Counted from the stretch's first letter, positions 24,905 through 36,005 are shown. The stretch is DNA of 64,000 nucleotides from Streptomyces sp. ML-6 (GCF_030116705.1 NZ_JAOTIK010000001.1:7468501-7532500); one strand, 5' to 3'. A program made the numbers and translations. The notes: a model not told the origin generated them from the letters alone.

Positions 24905-27900
24905 TTGCCCGACGTGAACAGTGCCTCTGTGAGCGACAAAGTGGCGATCATCGGCATGGGTTGCCGCCTGCCCGGCGGTGCGTCGGACCCCCGTACGTAC
25001 TGGCAGAATCTCATGGAGGGCAAGGACTGCATCACACCGACACCGGCGGATCGTTATGACGTCGGCACACTCGGCAGTCGGCACAAGGAGAAACCCGGCC
25101 GGCTGATCGGCGGCCGGGGCGGATACATCGACGGTTTCGACGAGTTCGACCCCGCCTTCTTCGGCATCAGCCCGCGCGAGGCGGACCACATGGACCCCCA
25201 GCAGCGCAAACTGCTGGAGGTCGCCTGGGAGGCACTGGAGGACGGCGGCCAGCGCCCGGCGGAGCTCGCCGGCAGCAACACCGCTGTGTTCGTCGGGGCC
25301 TTCACCCTGGACTACAAGATCCTCCAGTTCTCCGACCTGGGTTTCTCCTCGCTGGCCTCCCACACCGCCACCGGCACCATGATGACGATGGTCTCGAACC
25401 GTCTCTCGTACTGCTTCGACTTCCGCGGCCCCAGCCTCTCCATCGACACCGCGTGCAGTTCCTCCCTGGTGGCGGTGCACCTCGCCTGCCAGAGCCTCCA
25501 CAAGCGGGAGACCGACCTCGCCCTGGCCGGCGGGGTGTTGCTGCACATGGCGCCGCAGTACACCATCGCCGAGACGAAGGGCGGATTCCTGTCCCCCGAC
25601 GGCCGCTCGCGAGCGTTCGACGCCTCGGCCAACGGCTACGTACGGGCCGAGGGCGTCGGAATCGTCGCCCTCAAGCGCCTGGACGACGCCCTGCGCGACG
25701 GCGACCCGATCCACGCGGTGATCCTCGGCGCGGGGGTCAACCAGGACGGCCGCACCAACGGCATCACCGTGCCCAACGCGGACGCCCAGGTTTCCCTCAT
25801 CCGGCGCGTCTGCGGCGAGGCCGGCATCACGCCCGGCGACCTCCAATACGTGGAGGCGCACGGCACCTCCACCCCCGTCGGCGACCCCATCGAGGCGAAT
25901 GCCCTGAGCCGGGCACTGGCCGAGGGCCGCAGCCCGGAGAACGCCTGCTACGTGGGCTCCGTCAAGGCGAACATCGGGCACACCGAATCGGCGGCGGGCA
26001 TCGCCGGGCTGATCAAGACCGTGCTCTGCCTCAAGCACCGCCTCATCCCGCCCCACATCAACCTGGACCGGGTCAACCCCGCCATCGACCAGGCCACGTC
26101 CCCGTACCGCATCCCGGTCGAGCCGACCCGGTGGCCCGAGCACGAGGGCCCCGCACGGGCCGGGGTGAACTCGTTCGGCTTCGGCGGCACCAACGCGCAC
26201 ATCGTGCTGGAGGAGGCACCCGTACGGGACGTACGGCCGGGCGCACCCGAGGAGCGGGCCTGGAACATCCTTCCGCTGACCGCCCGCACCCCGGAGGCAC
26301 TGCCCGAGGTGGCGGCCGGGATCCGTCGCGAACTGGCGGGGGAGAACGGCACCGAGGTGTCGCTGCCCGACCTCGGCCACACCCTGGCCCGGCGCCGCCA
26401 GCACCTGGAGTCGCGGCTCTCCGTCGTGTACTCCTCGCGGGCCGAACTGGACGAGAGGCTCGCCGCCTTCCTCGACGGGGAACCGCGCCCCGGCCTCACC
26501 CACGGCAGACGGCTCGACGCCGAACAGCGCGGCCTGGTCTGGGTCTTCACCGGAATGGGACCGCAGTGGTGGGGGATGGGCCGCCAGCTGTTCGAGGGCG
26601 ACGAGGTGTTCCGGGAGGCGGTCACCCGCTGCGACCGGCTCATCCGCTCGATCGCGGGCTGGTCCCTGATCGAGGAGATGAACGCCGAGGAGTCCGAGTC
26701 GCGCATGGGCGAGACCTGGCTCGCGCAGCCCGCCAACTTCGCCGTGCAGGTGGGACTGGCGGCCATGTGGCGCCACTACGGCGTGCAACCCGACGCGGTG
26801 GTCGGCCACAGCACCGGTGAGGCCGCCGCCTTCTACGAAGCCGGGGTCTACACCCTGGAGGACGCGGTCAGGATCGTGCTGCACCGCAGCCGGCTCCAGC
26901 AGAAACTGACGGGAACGGGCACCATGCTCGCCGTGAGCCTGCCCGAGGCGGAGGCCCAGCGCCGGGTGGCCGCGTACGGGGACCGGGTGTCCGTGGCGGC
27001 GGTCAACAGCCCGTCGGCGGTCACCCTGGCCGGGGACCGGGACGCCCTGGCCGAACTGGCCCGGGAACTGGACGCGGAGCAGATTTTCGCCAAGTTCCTC
27101 ATGGTGCAGGTGCCCTACCACAGCGCGGGCATGAAATCGATCAAGGACGAGCTGCTGGCCTCGCTGGACGGCATCACCCCCCGGGCGGCGACGGTACCGG
27201 TCTACCTGACCGGACAGGAGGGCACGGCGCACGGCACCGAACTGGACGCGGACTACTGGTGGAAGAACGTCCGCGACCGGGTCCGCTTCCGCGCCGCCAT
27301 CGACCGGCTCGCCGACGACGGATACGGGCTGTTCCTGGAGATCGGCCCGCACCCGGTGCTCGCCCACTCCATCCGCGAGTGCCTGGAGAACCGGGGAGCG
27401 ACCGTCCGGACCCTGCCGTCGATCCGCCGCCAGGAGAACGAACCGGAACGGTTCGCCACCTCACTGGCCGAACTCCACAACCTCGGCGTCCCCATTGCCT
27501 GGGACACCCTCCACCCGGCAGGAAGGCCGGTGACCCTGCCCCGGTACCCCTGGCGGCGCGACCGCTACTGGACGGAGCCCGCCCCGGTCGCCCAGGTCCG
27601 CCTCGGCCGGGTGGACCACCCCCTGCTGGGCCGCCGCACGACGGACACCGAACCCACCTGGCACGCGACCCTGGACACCGAACGACTGCCCTACCTCGAC
27701 GACCACCGCATCCAGTCCACGGTGGTCTTCCCGGCGGCCGGTTATCTGGAAATGGCCACCCAGGCCGTTCGCTCCCTGACCGGCGGCACCCACGCCGTGC
27801 TGACGGACATCGAGTTCCGCAAGGCCCTGTTCCTGCCCGAGGGCGAGGACCGGGAGGTGCGGCTGACCCTCTCGTCGCAGAACGCGGCGTTCACGATCGC

Positions 27901-30900
27901 ATCGGCCGGGCAGGACGAGAACGACCGGGCGGTGCACGCCGGCGGCGTCGTGCGCTCCGGACAACCGCGCCCCGCCGGACCCCCGGCCGACACCGAAGCA
28001 CTGCGGGCCCGCGCCCGGCACAGGCTGACCGGCGAGGACTGCTACACGGCACTGGCCGCCCTGGGCTACCACTACGGACCCGCGTTCCGGGCCATCGAGG
28101 AGGTGTGGATCGGCTCCGGCGAAGTGCTCGCCCGGCTCCGCCCGCCGGCCGCGATCGGCGACGACGCGGCCGGACATCACATCCACCCCGTGCTGCTCGA
28201 CGCCTGCTTCCAGTCGCTGCTGGCGACACGGCTCGCCGACGACGGGGCCGGGGAGACACCGGACGGGTCACCCTCCGGCATCCGTCTGCCGTTGTCGATC
28301 GAGGAGATGTGCCTGGCCCCGGTGGGGGACCGGCCGATCTGGGTGCACGCGACGGTGACCCGCGAGGACGCGGACGAACTCGTCGGTGACATGACCCTCC
28401 ACGCGGACGACGGCGAACCCCTCGGCGCCATCCACGGCTTCCGCGCCGCCGACGTGGAGAAGGCGTCCACCGCGGTCGGCCTCGGCACGATCGACTCCTG
28501 GCTCGCCGAAACCGTCTGGATCGACCGGCCCTTCGCCCCGGATGAGAACACGGACCCGGCCGCGACCGGTGCCGAAGAGGTGTCCACCGTCGGCGACTGG
28601 CTGGTGTTCGCCGACGGCCGGGGCGTCGGCGACGCCCTGAGCGCCCTGCTCACGGAGCGCGGCGAACGCTGCCGCCTGGTCCGGCCGGGAGACACGTACC
28701 GGAAGGGCGACGACGGACGGGAGTTCACCGTCACCCCGGACTCCGCAGCCGACCTGGAACGGCTCCTCACCGACCTGGACGGCGGCGAGGAGGGCACAAC
28801 GTCCGTGGGCACCGTCGTCCACCTGTGGAACCTCGACCTGCCGCACCTCGACGAAGCCACCCCGCAGGACCTCGTACGGCACAGCGGGACCGGGGCCTAC
28901 TCACTGATCGCGCTCGCCCGGGCCCTGCTCCGCCGCGGTGCGACGGGCCGGCTGCACATCGTGACCCGCGGCGCGCAGCTCGTGGAACCCGGTGAGACGG
29001 TCGAACCCCTGGGAGCGCCCGCCTGGGGCGTCGGCCGGGTGCTCAGGCACCAGGAACTGACCTCCCACCGCGGCAAGCTGATCGACCTGGACCCCGGTAC
29101 GCGGGGCGAGGAGGGACACCGCGCCGAGGCCCGGGCCCTGCTGCGGGAACTGCTGAACGACGACGAGGAGGAGATCGCGCTGCGCGGCGCGAACCGCCTC
29201 ACCAGCAGGATCCGGCAGGCCGAAGGGCTCACCCATCCCCTCCCGCTGCGGTTGCGCACCGATGCCAACTACCTCGTCACCGGCGCCTTCGGAGCGCTCG
29301 GCCGGCTGCTCTGCCGGACGCTCGTGCGACGCGGGGCACGCAGCCTGATCCTGATCGGACGCACCGCGCTGCCGGAGCGCTCCGCCTGGCGCGACCTGGA
29401 CCCCGCCGGCGCCCCGGGCCGCGCCGCCGCCTTCGTCAGAGAACTGGAGGCGCTCGGGGCACGGGTCGTCCTGGCACCGCTCGACATCACCGACGAGACC
29501 GCCTTCACCTCCTGGCTGGAGACCCACCGCAGCACCGACCCGCTGCCGGTGCGCGGGGTGTTCCACCTCGCGGGCCAGGTCCGCGACACCCTCGTCCCGG
29601 ACATGGACCGGCAGACCTTCGCCGACGCACACGACCCCAAGGCCGTCGGCGCGTACCTGCTGCACCGCCATCTGCGTGACGAACCGCTGGACCACTTCGT
29701 CCTGTTCGCCTCGATCGCCTCGCTGCTGACCACGGCGGGCCAGACCAACTACGCCGCGGGGAACGCGTTCCTGGACGCGCTGGCCCAGCACCGCCGGGCG
29801 CTCGGCCTGCCGGGACTGAGCCTGGACTGGGGGCCGTGGGCCACCGGCATGATCGAGGAACTGGGACTGGTCGGGCACTACCTCCACAGCCGGGGGATGA
29901 GCTCGCTCGCCCCCGACGTCGGCATGGCGGTCCTGGAACGCGTCATCGGCCAGGACCGGCCCCAGCTGCTCGTCGCGACGGTCGTGGACTGGCCGGTGTT
30001 CCTGGCCTGGTACGCGACGCCGCCCGCCCTGGTGGCCGAGCTGGCGCGAACGGCCCCGGCCGGGAAGGCCGACGGGACGGGCGAGGGCATCCTCGACCTC
30101 TTCCGCGCGGCGGACGCGGACGAACGCCTGGCCCTGGTGGCCGGACGGTTCACCGCCCTGACCGCCTCGGTGCTGCGGACCGGCCCGGAACGGATCGACC
30201 CGCAGGCCGGACTCAACGCGCTGGGCCTCGATTCCCTCCTGGCGATGGAGCTGCGCGCCCGGCTCGGCTCCGAACTCGGCGTCGCCCCGCCCGTGGTGGC
30301 ACTGCTCAGCGGCACCCCGGTCGGCGAACTGATCCAGCAGCTCCACGACGGCCTCGCCGAGGCGGTGGCCCACGAGTCGGGCGGGGACGGTGCGGGCGAG
30401 GTGGAGGTGTTCGAGGACGAACTCCGCCACCCGCTGACGCAGAACCAGAAGGCCCTGTGGTTCCTCCGGCAGCTCAACCCCGACGGCTACGCGTACAACA
30501 TCGGCGGCGCCGTCGAGGTCCGGGTCGAGCTCGACCCCGACCTGATGTTCGAGGCCGTCCGCTGCATGGTCGTCCGCCATCCCGCCCTGCGGACCAACTT
30601 CCTCACGGTGGACGGCGTCCCGCTGCAACAGGTCTCGTCGGACACCGAACCGGACGTCGCCCTGTTCGACGTGCAGGACCAGGAGTGGGAGGACATCCAC
30701 AGCACGATCGTCGCCGAATACCGCAGGCCCTACGACCTGGAGCACGACCGGCTGTTCCGCTTCCGCCTCTTCAAGCGCGGTCCCGACCGCTGGGTGATCA
30801 TGAAAGCGGTCCACCACATCGTCTCCGACGCGATCTCGACGTTCACCTTCATCGAGGAACTCCTCGCGGTGTACGAAGGACTGCGCCAGGGCCAGGCACC

Positions 30901-33900
30901 CTCGCTGCCGCCGGTCACCGCGCGCTACCTCGACTTCCTCAACGCCCAGAACCGCTTCCTGGCCGGACCCGCGGCACCGCGCATGCTCGACTACTGGCGC
31001 TCCCACCTGCCGGCCCAGGTACCGACCCTGGAACTGCCCGTGGACAAGCCCCGGCCCGCCGTGCAGACGCACAACGGCGCGTCGGAGTTCTTCGTCCTGG
31101 ACACCGGCCTCAGCGCCCGGGTGCACGAGCTGGCCCGCGAGCACGACGTGACCCCGTTCATGGTGCTGCTGAGCGCCTACTACCTGCTGCTGCAACGCTA
31201 CTCGGGCCAGGACCAGGTCATCGTGGGCAGCCCGGTGACCGGCCGGACCGAGCAGGACTTCGCCTCCGTCTACGGCTACTTCGTCAACCCGCTCCCGCTG
31301 CACGCGGACCTGTCCGGCGACCCGACGACCGCCCAGTTGCTGCAACAGGTGCGGACCACCGTCCTGGGCGGGCTGGACAACCAGGAGTACCCGTTCGTCC
31401 TGCTGGTGGACAAGCTCGGACTCCAGCACGACCCGAGCCGCTCCGCGGTCTTCCAGGCGATGTTCATCCTGCTCACCCACAAGGTCGCCACCGAGAAGTA
31501 CGGCTACCGGCTCCAGTACATCGAACTCCCCGAGGAAGAAGGACAGTTCGACGTCACACTCTCCGTCTACGAGGACGAGGCGGAACACCGCTTCCACTGC
31601 GTGCTGAAGTACAACACCGACCTGTTCCTGCCCGAGACCATGCGGCGGATGGCGGCGCACTACACCACCCTGCTCGACAGCATGACCACGGCACCGGCCG
31701 ACCGTCCCACCAGCCGGCTGGAGATGATCGGGGCCCAGGAACGCGAGCTGCTGGTCGGCGAATGGAGCGGCGCCCGGAACGCCGCGGCACAAAAGCCCGG
31801 GACGGACCGCCCGCGCCCGGTGCACCGGCTGTTCGGCGAGGTCGCCGCCCGCCGCCCGGACGCCGTCGCCCTCACCGTTCCAACCCGCCACGGCACACCC
31901 CACCGGATGCGGTACGCGGAACTGGACCGCAGGTCCGAGGAACTGGCCCAGCGGCTGCGAGGACTCGGCGCGGGCACCGGCTCGGTGGTGGCGCTCTGCC
32001 TGGAGAAGTCGCCGGAACTCGTCGTCGCCCTGCTCGCGGTGCTCAAGGCCGGTGCCGCGTACCTCCCGGTCCCGCCCGACCACCCCGCCGACCGCCTCGC
32101 CCACACGGTACGCAGCGCGGCCGTCACCCTCGTCGTCGTCGAGGACGACACCTGCCGGGACCGGATGGCGGGGCTCCCGGCCCGGACCCTGACCCTGCGG
32201 GAACTGCACGACGCGCCCCTCGGGGAGGACGGGCCGAGAACCACGCAGTCCGCCGACGACGAGACCTGCCTCGACACCCCCGCGTACATCATCAACACCT
32301 CCGGCTCGACCGGCCTCCCCAAGGCCGTGCAGGTGAGCCACCGGAGCCTCGCCTCGGCCTACTGGGCCTGGCACCAGGAATACCGGCTGGACCACGACGT
32401 GCGGGTGCACCTCCAGATGGCCGCCCCGTCCTTCGACGTCTTCACCGGCGACGTGGTGCGCGCGCTGTGTTCGGGCGGCAGCCTGGTCCTGGTCGACCGC
32501 GACCTGCTCTTCGACACCGAGCGCCTGTACACCACCATGCGCGAGGAACACGTCGACTGCGCCGAATTCGTGCCCGCCGTCGTACGCGGCCTCATGGACC
32601 ACTGCGAACGCGAGGGACGACGGCTGGACTTCATGCGCCTGCTGATCGTCGGCTCCGACGTGTGGAAGGCGGGGGAGTACCGGCGGCTGCGCGGACTGTG
32701 CGGACCGGACACCCGACTGCTCAACTCCTACGGGGTCACCGAGGCCACCATCGACAGCGCCTTCTTCGAAGGCCCCCTCGACGACCTGGAACCCGGACGT
32801 ACGGTGCCCGTCGGACGGCCCCTGGGCAACAGCACGCTGCACGTGCTCGACCGCCACGGCGAACCCGTACCGCCCGGGGTGCCCGGCGAACTGTGGATCG
32901 GCGGCGACGGCGTCGCCCTCGGCTACGCCGGCGACCCGGAACTGACCGCCCGCCGCTTCGTCACCCGCACCCTGAGCCGGGAACCCGGCGCCGGCCCCGA
33001 ACGCCTCTACCGCAGCGGCGACGCGGCCCGCTGGGACGCCGAGGGCCGGATCCACCTGCTCGGACGCATCGACGGCCAGGTGAAGCTCCGCGGCCACCGG
33101 ATCGAGATCGGCGAGGTCGAGGCACACCTCGCCCAATGGCCCGCACTGGCCGGCGCAGTCGTCACGGTGCGCCCCGACGCCCGGGGCGAGGAAATGCTCT
33201 GCGCCTACTGCGTACCGGCACCGGGCACGGAACTGGACCGGCGCGCCCTGCGCCGGCACCTCGCCGACCTGCTGCCCGCCCACATGGTTCCCGCGCACTT
33301 CACCGCCCTGCCGGGGCTGCCACTGACCGCCAACGGAAAGGTCGACCTCGCCGCCCTGCCCGAGCCCCGGCCCGAGGCCGACGACGAACCCGAGGAGACG
33401 CTCCGCACCCCGTTCGAAGTGAGCATGGCCCGGCACTGGAAGGAACTGCTCGGCCTGGAACGGGTCGGCCTGGCACACGAGTTCTTCGAGGTCGGGGGCA
33501 GCTCGATCAAACTGATCGAACTCATCCACCGGCTGCGCAAGGAGTTCGGCGTCGGCATCCCCGTCAGCCTGCTGTACCGGGTCACCACCCTGCACGGCAT
33601 GGCCGCGACCGTGGAACGCCTCGCCACCGGAGGCGACTTCGACGACCTGCCCTGCCTGAGCTTCAACAGCGAACGGGAACCCACCGTGTTCTGCTTCCCG
33701 CCCGCGGGCGGCCACGGCCTCGTCTACCGGGAGTTCGCCCACCGCCTCCCCGAGTACCGGCTCATCGCCTTCAACTACGTCCCCGGCTCGGACAAGGTGG
33801 TCCGCTACGCCGACCTCGTCGAGTCCCACCGGCCCGAGGGGAAGTGCCTGCTGCTCGGCTACTCGCTCGGCGGGAACCTCGCCTTCGAAGTGGCCAAGGA

Positions 33901-34333
33901 ACTCGAGGGCCGCGGACGCGAGGTCGCCCACGTGATCGTGCTGGACTCGTACCGCATCCTCGAACCCTACGAACCCGGACACGAACACATCGAGATCTTC
34001 GAGGCCGAACTCGCCGAACACCTGCGCAAACACACCGGGTCGGACGCCGTCGCCCGCGAGACCCTCGACCACGCCGCGGAATACCTGGCCTTCTGCGGCC
34101 GCACACCGAACCTCGGCGAAGTGGCCGCGACCGTCAGCGTCGTCACGGACGAGGAGAAGACGGAACTCTACGCCGCCGGGGCGCGCGGCACCTGGCACGG
34201 CAGCTCGACCACGGCGACGGCCGTCCTGCGTGGTTCGGGCAGCCACGCCGACATGCTCGACTCCAAGCACGTGACCCGCAACGCCGAGCTGGTGCGCGGC
34301 ATCATCCGGGAGGGCGCGAGCGATGTCCACTGA
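24905..34333 (+). CDS. ftdB: Iterative type I PKS-NRPS for polycyclic tetramate macrolactam
   Basis: A 3142-residue single-chain synthase. KS (about 10-430; Cys184, His319, His359), AT (about 530-850; Ser636 in GHSTGE), DH (about 900-1190; His934, Asp1099), structural plus catalytic KR (about 1220-1690; Ser1603, Tyr1616, Asn1620), ACP (Ser1777), C (about 1830-2260; HHIVSD from His1970), A (about 2290-2810), PCP (Ser2867) and TE (Ser2987 in GYSLGG). No ER, so chains stay unsaturated. By eye the A-domain pocket code is DVGELVSID, close to ornithine codes. This architecture is diagnostic of HSAF/frontalamide/ikarugamycin synthases: the one PKS module makes two polyene chains, attached to both ornithine amines. 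Start is TTG 24905, seven bases after GAGGAG; GTG 24914 is an alternative. Confidence 0.95.
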   Translation: MPDVNSASVSDKVAIIGMGCRLPGGASDPRTYWQNLMEGKDCITPTPADRYDVGTLGSRHKEKPGRLIGGRGGYIDGFDEFDPAFFGISPREADHMDPQQRKLLEVAWEALEDGGQRPAELAGSNTAVFVGAFTLDYKILQFSDLGFSSLASHTATGTMMTMVSNRLSYCFDFRGPSLSIDTACSSSLVAVHLACQSLHKRETDLALAGGVLLHMAPQYTIAETKGGFLSPDGRSRAFDASANGYVRAEGVGIVALKRLDDALRDGDPIHAVILGAGVNQDGRTNGITVPNADAQVSLIRRVCGEAGITPGDLQYVEAHGTSTPVGDPIEANALSRALAEGRSPENACYVGSVKANIGHTESAAGIAGLIKTVLCLKHRLIPPHINLDRVNPAIDQATSPYRIPVEPTRWPEHEGPARAGVNSFGFGGTNAHIVLEEAPVRDVRPGAPEERAWNILPLTARTPEALPEVAAGIRRELAGENGTEVSLPDLGHTLARRRQHLESRLSVVYSSRAELDERLAAFLDGEPRPGLTHGRRLDAEQRGLVWVFTGMGPQWWGMGRQLFEGDEVFREAVTRCDRLIRSIAGWSLIEEMNAEESESRMGETWLAQPANFAVQVGLAAMWRHYGVQPDAVVGHSTGEAAAFYEAGVYTLEDAVRIVLHRSRLQQKLTGTGTMLAVSLPEAEAQRRVAAYGDRVSVAAVNSPSAVTLAGDRDALAELARELDAEQIFAKFLMVQVPYHSAGMKSIKDELLASLDGITPRAATVPVYLTGQEGTAHGTELDADYWWKNVRDRVRFRAAIDRLADDGYGLFLEIGPHPVLAHSIRECLENRGATVRTLPSIRRQENEPERFATSLAELHNLGVPIAWDTLHPAGRPVTLPRYPWRRDRYWTEPAPVAQVRLGRVDHPLLGRRTTDTEPTWHATLDTERLPYLDDHRIQSTVVFPAAGYLEMATQAVRSLTGGTHAVLTDIEFRKALFLPEGEDREVRLTLSSQNAAFTIASAGQDENDRAVHAGGVVRSGQPRPAGPPADTEALRARARHRLTGEDCYTALAALGYHYGPAFRAIEEVWIGSGEVLARLRPPAAIGDDAAGHHIHPVLLDACFQSLLATRLADDGAGETPDGSPSGIRLPLSIEEMCLAPVGDRPIWVHATVTREDADELVGDMTLHADDGEPLGAIHGFRAADVEKASTAVGLGTIDSWLAETVWIDRPFAPDENTDPAATGAEEVSTVGDWLVFADGRGVGDALSALLTERGERCRLVRPGDTYRKGDDGREFTVTPDSAADLERLLTDLDGGEEGTTSVGTVVHLWNLDLPHLDEATPQDLVRHSGTGAYSLIALARALLRRGATGRLHIVTRGAQLVEPGETVEPLGAPAWGVGRVLRHQELTSHRGKLIDLDPGTRGEEGHRAEARALLRELLNDDEEEIALRGANRLTSRIRQAEGLTHPLPLRLRTDANYLVTGAFGALGRLLCRTLVRRGARSLILIGRTALPERSAWRDLDPAGAPGRAAAFVRELEALGARVVLAPLDITDETAFTSWLETHRSTDPLPVRGVFHLAGQVRDTLVPDMDRQTFADAHDPKAVGAYLLHRHLRDEPLDHFVLFASIASLLTTAGQTNYAAGNAFLDALAQHRRALGLPGLSLDWGPWATGMIEELGLVGHYLHSRGMSSLAPDVGMAVLERVIGQDRPQLLVATVVDWPVFLAWYATPPALVAELARTAPAGKADGTGEGILDLFRAADADERLALVAGRFTALTASVLRTGPERIDPQAGLNALGLDSLLAMELRARLGSELGVAPPVVALLSGTPVGELIQQLHDGLAEAVAHESGGDGAGEVEVFEDELRHPLTQNQKALWFLRQLNPDGYAYNIGGAVEVRVELDPDLMFEAVRCMVVRHPALRTNFLTVDGVPLQQVSSDTEPDVALFDVQDQEWEDIHSTIVAEYRRPYDLEHDRLFRFRLFKRGPDRWVIMKAVHHIVSDAISTFTFIEELLAVYEGLRQGQAPSLPPVTARYLDFLNAQNRFLAGPAAPRMLDYWRSHLPAQVPTLELPVDKPRPAVQTHNGASEFFVLDTGLSARVHELAREHDVTPFMVLLSAYYLLLQRYSGQDQVIVGSPVTGRTEQDFASVYGYFVNPLPLHADLSGDPTTAQLLQQVRTTVLGGLDNQEYPFVLLVDKLGLQHDPSRSAVFQAMFILLTHKVATEKYGYRLQYIELPEEEGQFDVTLSVYEDEAEHRFHCVLKYNTDLFLPETMRRMAAHYTTLLDSMTTAPADRPTSRLEMIGAQERELLVGEWSGARNAAAQKPGTDRPRPVHRLFGEVAARRPDAVALTVPTRHGTPHRMRYAELDRRSEELAQRLRGLGAGTGSVVALCLEKSPELVVALLAVLKAGAAYLPVPPDHPADRLAHTVRSAAVTLVVVEDDTCRDRMAGLPARTLTLRELHDAPLGEDGPRTTQSADDETCLDTPAYIINTSGSTGLPKAVQVSHRSLASAYWAWHQEYRLDHDVRVHLQMAAPSFDVFTGDVVRALCSGGSLVLVDRDLLFDTERLYTTMREEHVDCAEFVPAVVRGLMDHCEREGRRLDFMRLLIVGSDVWKAGEYRRLRGLCGPDTRLLNSYGVTEATIDSAFFEGPLDDLEPGRTVPVGRPLGNSTLHVLDRHGEPVPPGVPGELWIGGDGVALGYAGDPELTARRFVTRTLSREPGAGPERLYRSGDAARWDAEGRIHLLGRIDGQVKLRGHRIEIGEVEAHLAQWPALAGAVVTVRPDARGEEMLCAYCVPAPGTELDRRALRRHLADLLPAHMVPAHFTALPGLPLTANGKVDLAALPEPRPEADDEPEETLRTPFEVSMARHWKELLGLERVGLAHEFFEVGGSSIKLIELIHRLRKEFGVGIPVSLLYRVTTLHGMAATVERLATGGDFDDLPCLSFNSEREPTVFCFPPAGGHGLVYREFAHRLPEYRLIAFNYVPGSDKVVRYADLVESHRPEGKCLLLGYSLGGNLAFEVAKELEGRGREVAHVIVLDSYRILEPYEPGHEHIEIFEAELAEHLRKHTGSDAVARETLDHAAEYLAFCGRTPNLGEVAATVSVVTDEEKTELYAAGARGTWHGSSTTATAVLRGSGSHADMLDSKHVTRNAELVRGIIREGASDVH

Positions 34334-36005
34334 CACGGCCGACCCGTGGAGCACCCGGGAAGGGGGGAAGGACGGCAGCCCCCGCGTCATCGTGATCGGC
34401 GCGGGCGTCGCCGGAATGTCCACCGGGTGCTACGCGCAGATGAACGGGATGCGGTCCCGCATCTTCGAGAAACACGTACTGCCCGGCGGCTGCTGCACGG
34501 CCTGGTCGCGCGACGGATACATCTTCGACTACTGCATCGAATGGCTGATCGGCACCGCCGCCGGCAACGAGGCCAACCAGGTGTGGCGCGAACTGGGGGC
34601 GCTCGACGGCAAGAGCATCACCAACTTCGAGATGTTCAACCGGGTCGTCGACGAGACCGGACGGGAGGTGGTCTTCTACAACGACCCGGACCGCCTGGAA
34701 CGGCACCTGCTCGAACTCTCGCCCGACGACGCCCGGCCGATCCGCTCGTTCTGCCGCGACCTGCGCCGGTTCCTCGACATCGAGCTGTACCCGTTCCTGA
34801 CCGCCCCCGCACTGCGCACCGTGCGCGAGCGGGCGTCGATGCTGCGCACCGTCCTGCCCGCCTTCCGCCTGTTCTGGCGCACCGCCGCGACACCGATGCA
34901 CGAATTCGCCGACCGCTTCCAGGACCCGCTGCTGCGCCGGGCGTTCCGCAACATCTTCTTCCAGGACCCCGAGGGCTTCCCCCTCCTGCCGTACCTGTTC
35001 AACATGGCCGGCGCCCACCACAACAACGCCGGTTTCCCACAGGGGGGTTCACTCGGCCTGGCCCGGTCGATCGAGGAACGCTACACCGGGCTCGGCGGGG
35101 AGATCAGCTACCGGGCACGGGTCGAACGGATCCTGGTCGAGGACGGGCGTGCCGTCGGGATCGAACTGCGCAACGGCAGAAGGTACTACGCCGACCACGT
35201 CGTCTCGGCCTGCGACGGCCACACCACGATCCACGGCCTGCTCCAGGGCCGCTACACCGGACCGCGGATCGACAAGCTGTACAACGAACTGCTGCACCGC
35301 CCCGGCACCCTGTTCCCCGCCGTGGTCTCGGCCTTCGTCGGCATCGAGGGCGACCTGGGCCCCGACCGCGCCCACAGCACCACCTACCTGCTCCCGCCCG
35401 AGGACGCCGCGCGACTGCCCGGCGCCCTGCAGGGCAGCGTGGTGGTCCAGCTGCGCTCCGACTACTCGGACGGCTTCGCCCCGCCCGGAAGGTCGGTCAT
35501 CCACTGCACCTACTTCAGCGACTTCGAGTACTGGAAGGACCTGCGCGCCGCCGACCGCAAGGACTACCGGGCCAGGAAGCGCCAAGTCGCCGAATTCGTC
35601 AGGGAGTTCCTGGAACGCCGGATGCCGGGCACCGGCGAGCGCATCGAACTGGTCGACATCGCCACCCCGGCGACCACCCGGCGCTACACCGGCAACCACG
35701 ACGGCTCCATCCTGGCCTGGAAGGCGTTCTCCGACGCCGACGACATCGCGGCCAAGCTGGTCGGCAAGGACCGCATGCGCCTGCCCGGCCTGCGCGGATT
35801 CTCCATGGCGGGCCAGTGGGTCGGCATGGGCGGCCTGATCCGCGCCGCGTCCACCGGCCGCTTCGTCGTCCAGTACCTCTGCGACGAGCTGGGGCGCGGA
35901 TTCACGGCGTCCGAGAGCCCGGGAACCGGACCCTGGCACCCCGGAAAGCTGGGCCGACTGCCCCAGCTCGACAAATGGTCCGCGCGCGGGGACATCCGCA
36001 CATGA
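34323..36005 (+). CDS. ftdC: PTM cyclisation FAD oxidoreductase 1 (phytoene desaturase-like)
   Basis: A 560-residue flavoprotein of the phytoene dehydrogenase/amine oxidase superfamily. The N-terminal dinucleotide fold is VIVIGAGVAGMSTGCYAQMN; PGGCCTAW follows at about residue 57, then HVVSACDGHTTIHG, and a C-terminal FAD contact GQWVGMGGLIRAASTGR. In PTM clusters such enzymes form the carbocycle bonds across the polyene chains. The ATG overlaps the end of ftdB by 11 bp, implying translational coupling. It is a paralogue of the next gene, sharing most motifs at the same positions. Confidence 0.9.
   Translation: MSTDTADPWSTREGGKDGSPRVIVIGAGVAGMSTGCYAQMNGMRSRIFEKHVLPGGCCTAWSRDGYIFDYCIEWLIGTAAGNEANQVWRELGALDGKSITNFEMFNRVVDETGREVVFYNDPDRLERHLLELSPDDARPIRSFCRDLRRFLDIELYPFLTAPALRTVRERASMLRTVLPAFRLFWRTAATPMHEFADRFQDPLLRRAFRNIFFQDPEGFPLLPYLFNMAGAHHNNAGFPQGGSLGLARSIEERYTGLGGEISYRARVERILVEDGRAVGIELRNGRRYYADHVVSACDGHTTIHGLLQGRYTGPRIDKLYNELLHRPGTLFPAVVSAFVGIEGDLGPDRAHSTTYLLPPEDAARLPGALQGSVVVQLRSDYSDGFAPPGRSVIHCTYFSDFEYWKDLRAADRKDYRARKRQVAEFVREFLERRMPGTGERIELVDIATPATTRRYTGNHDGSILAWKAFSDADDIAAKLVGKDRMRLPGLRGFSMAGQWVGMGGLIRAASTGRFVVQYLCDELGRGFTASESPGTGPWHPGKLGRLPQLDKWSARGDIRT

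Noticed and set aside
28901..34423. Open frame of about 1840 codons antisense to the PKS-NRPS gene
   Set aside because: High third-position GC of the sense gene removes stops from one antisense frame; the translation has biased composition and no domain, while the sense strand carries every catalytic motif.
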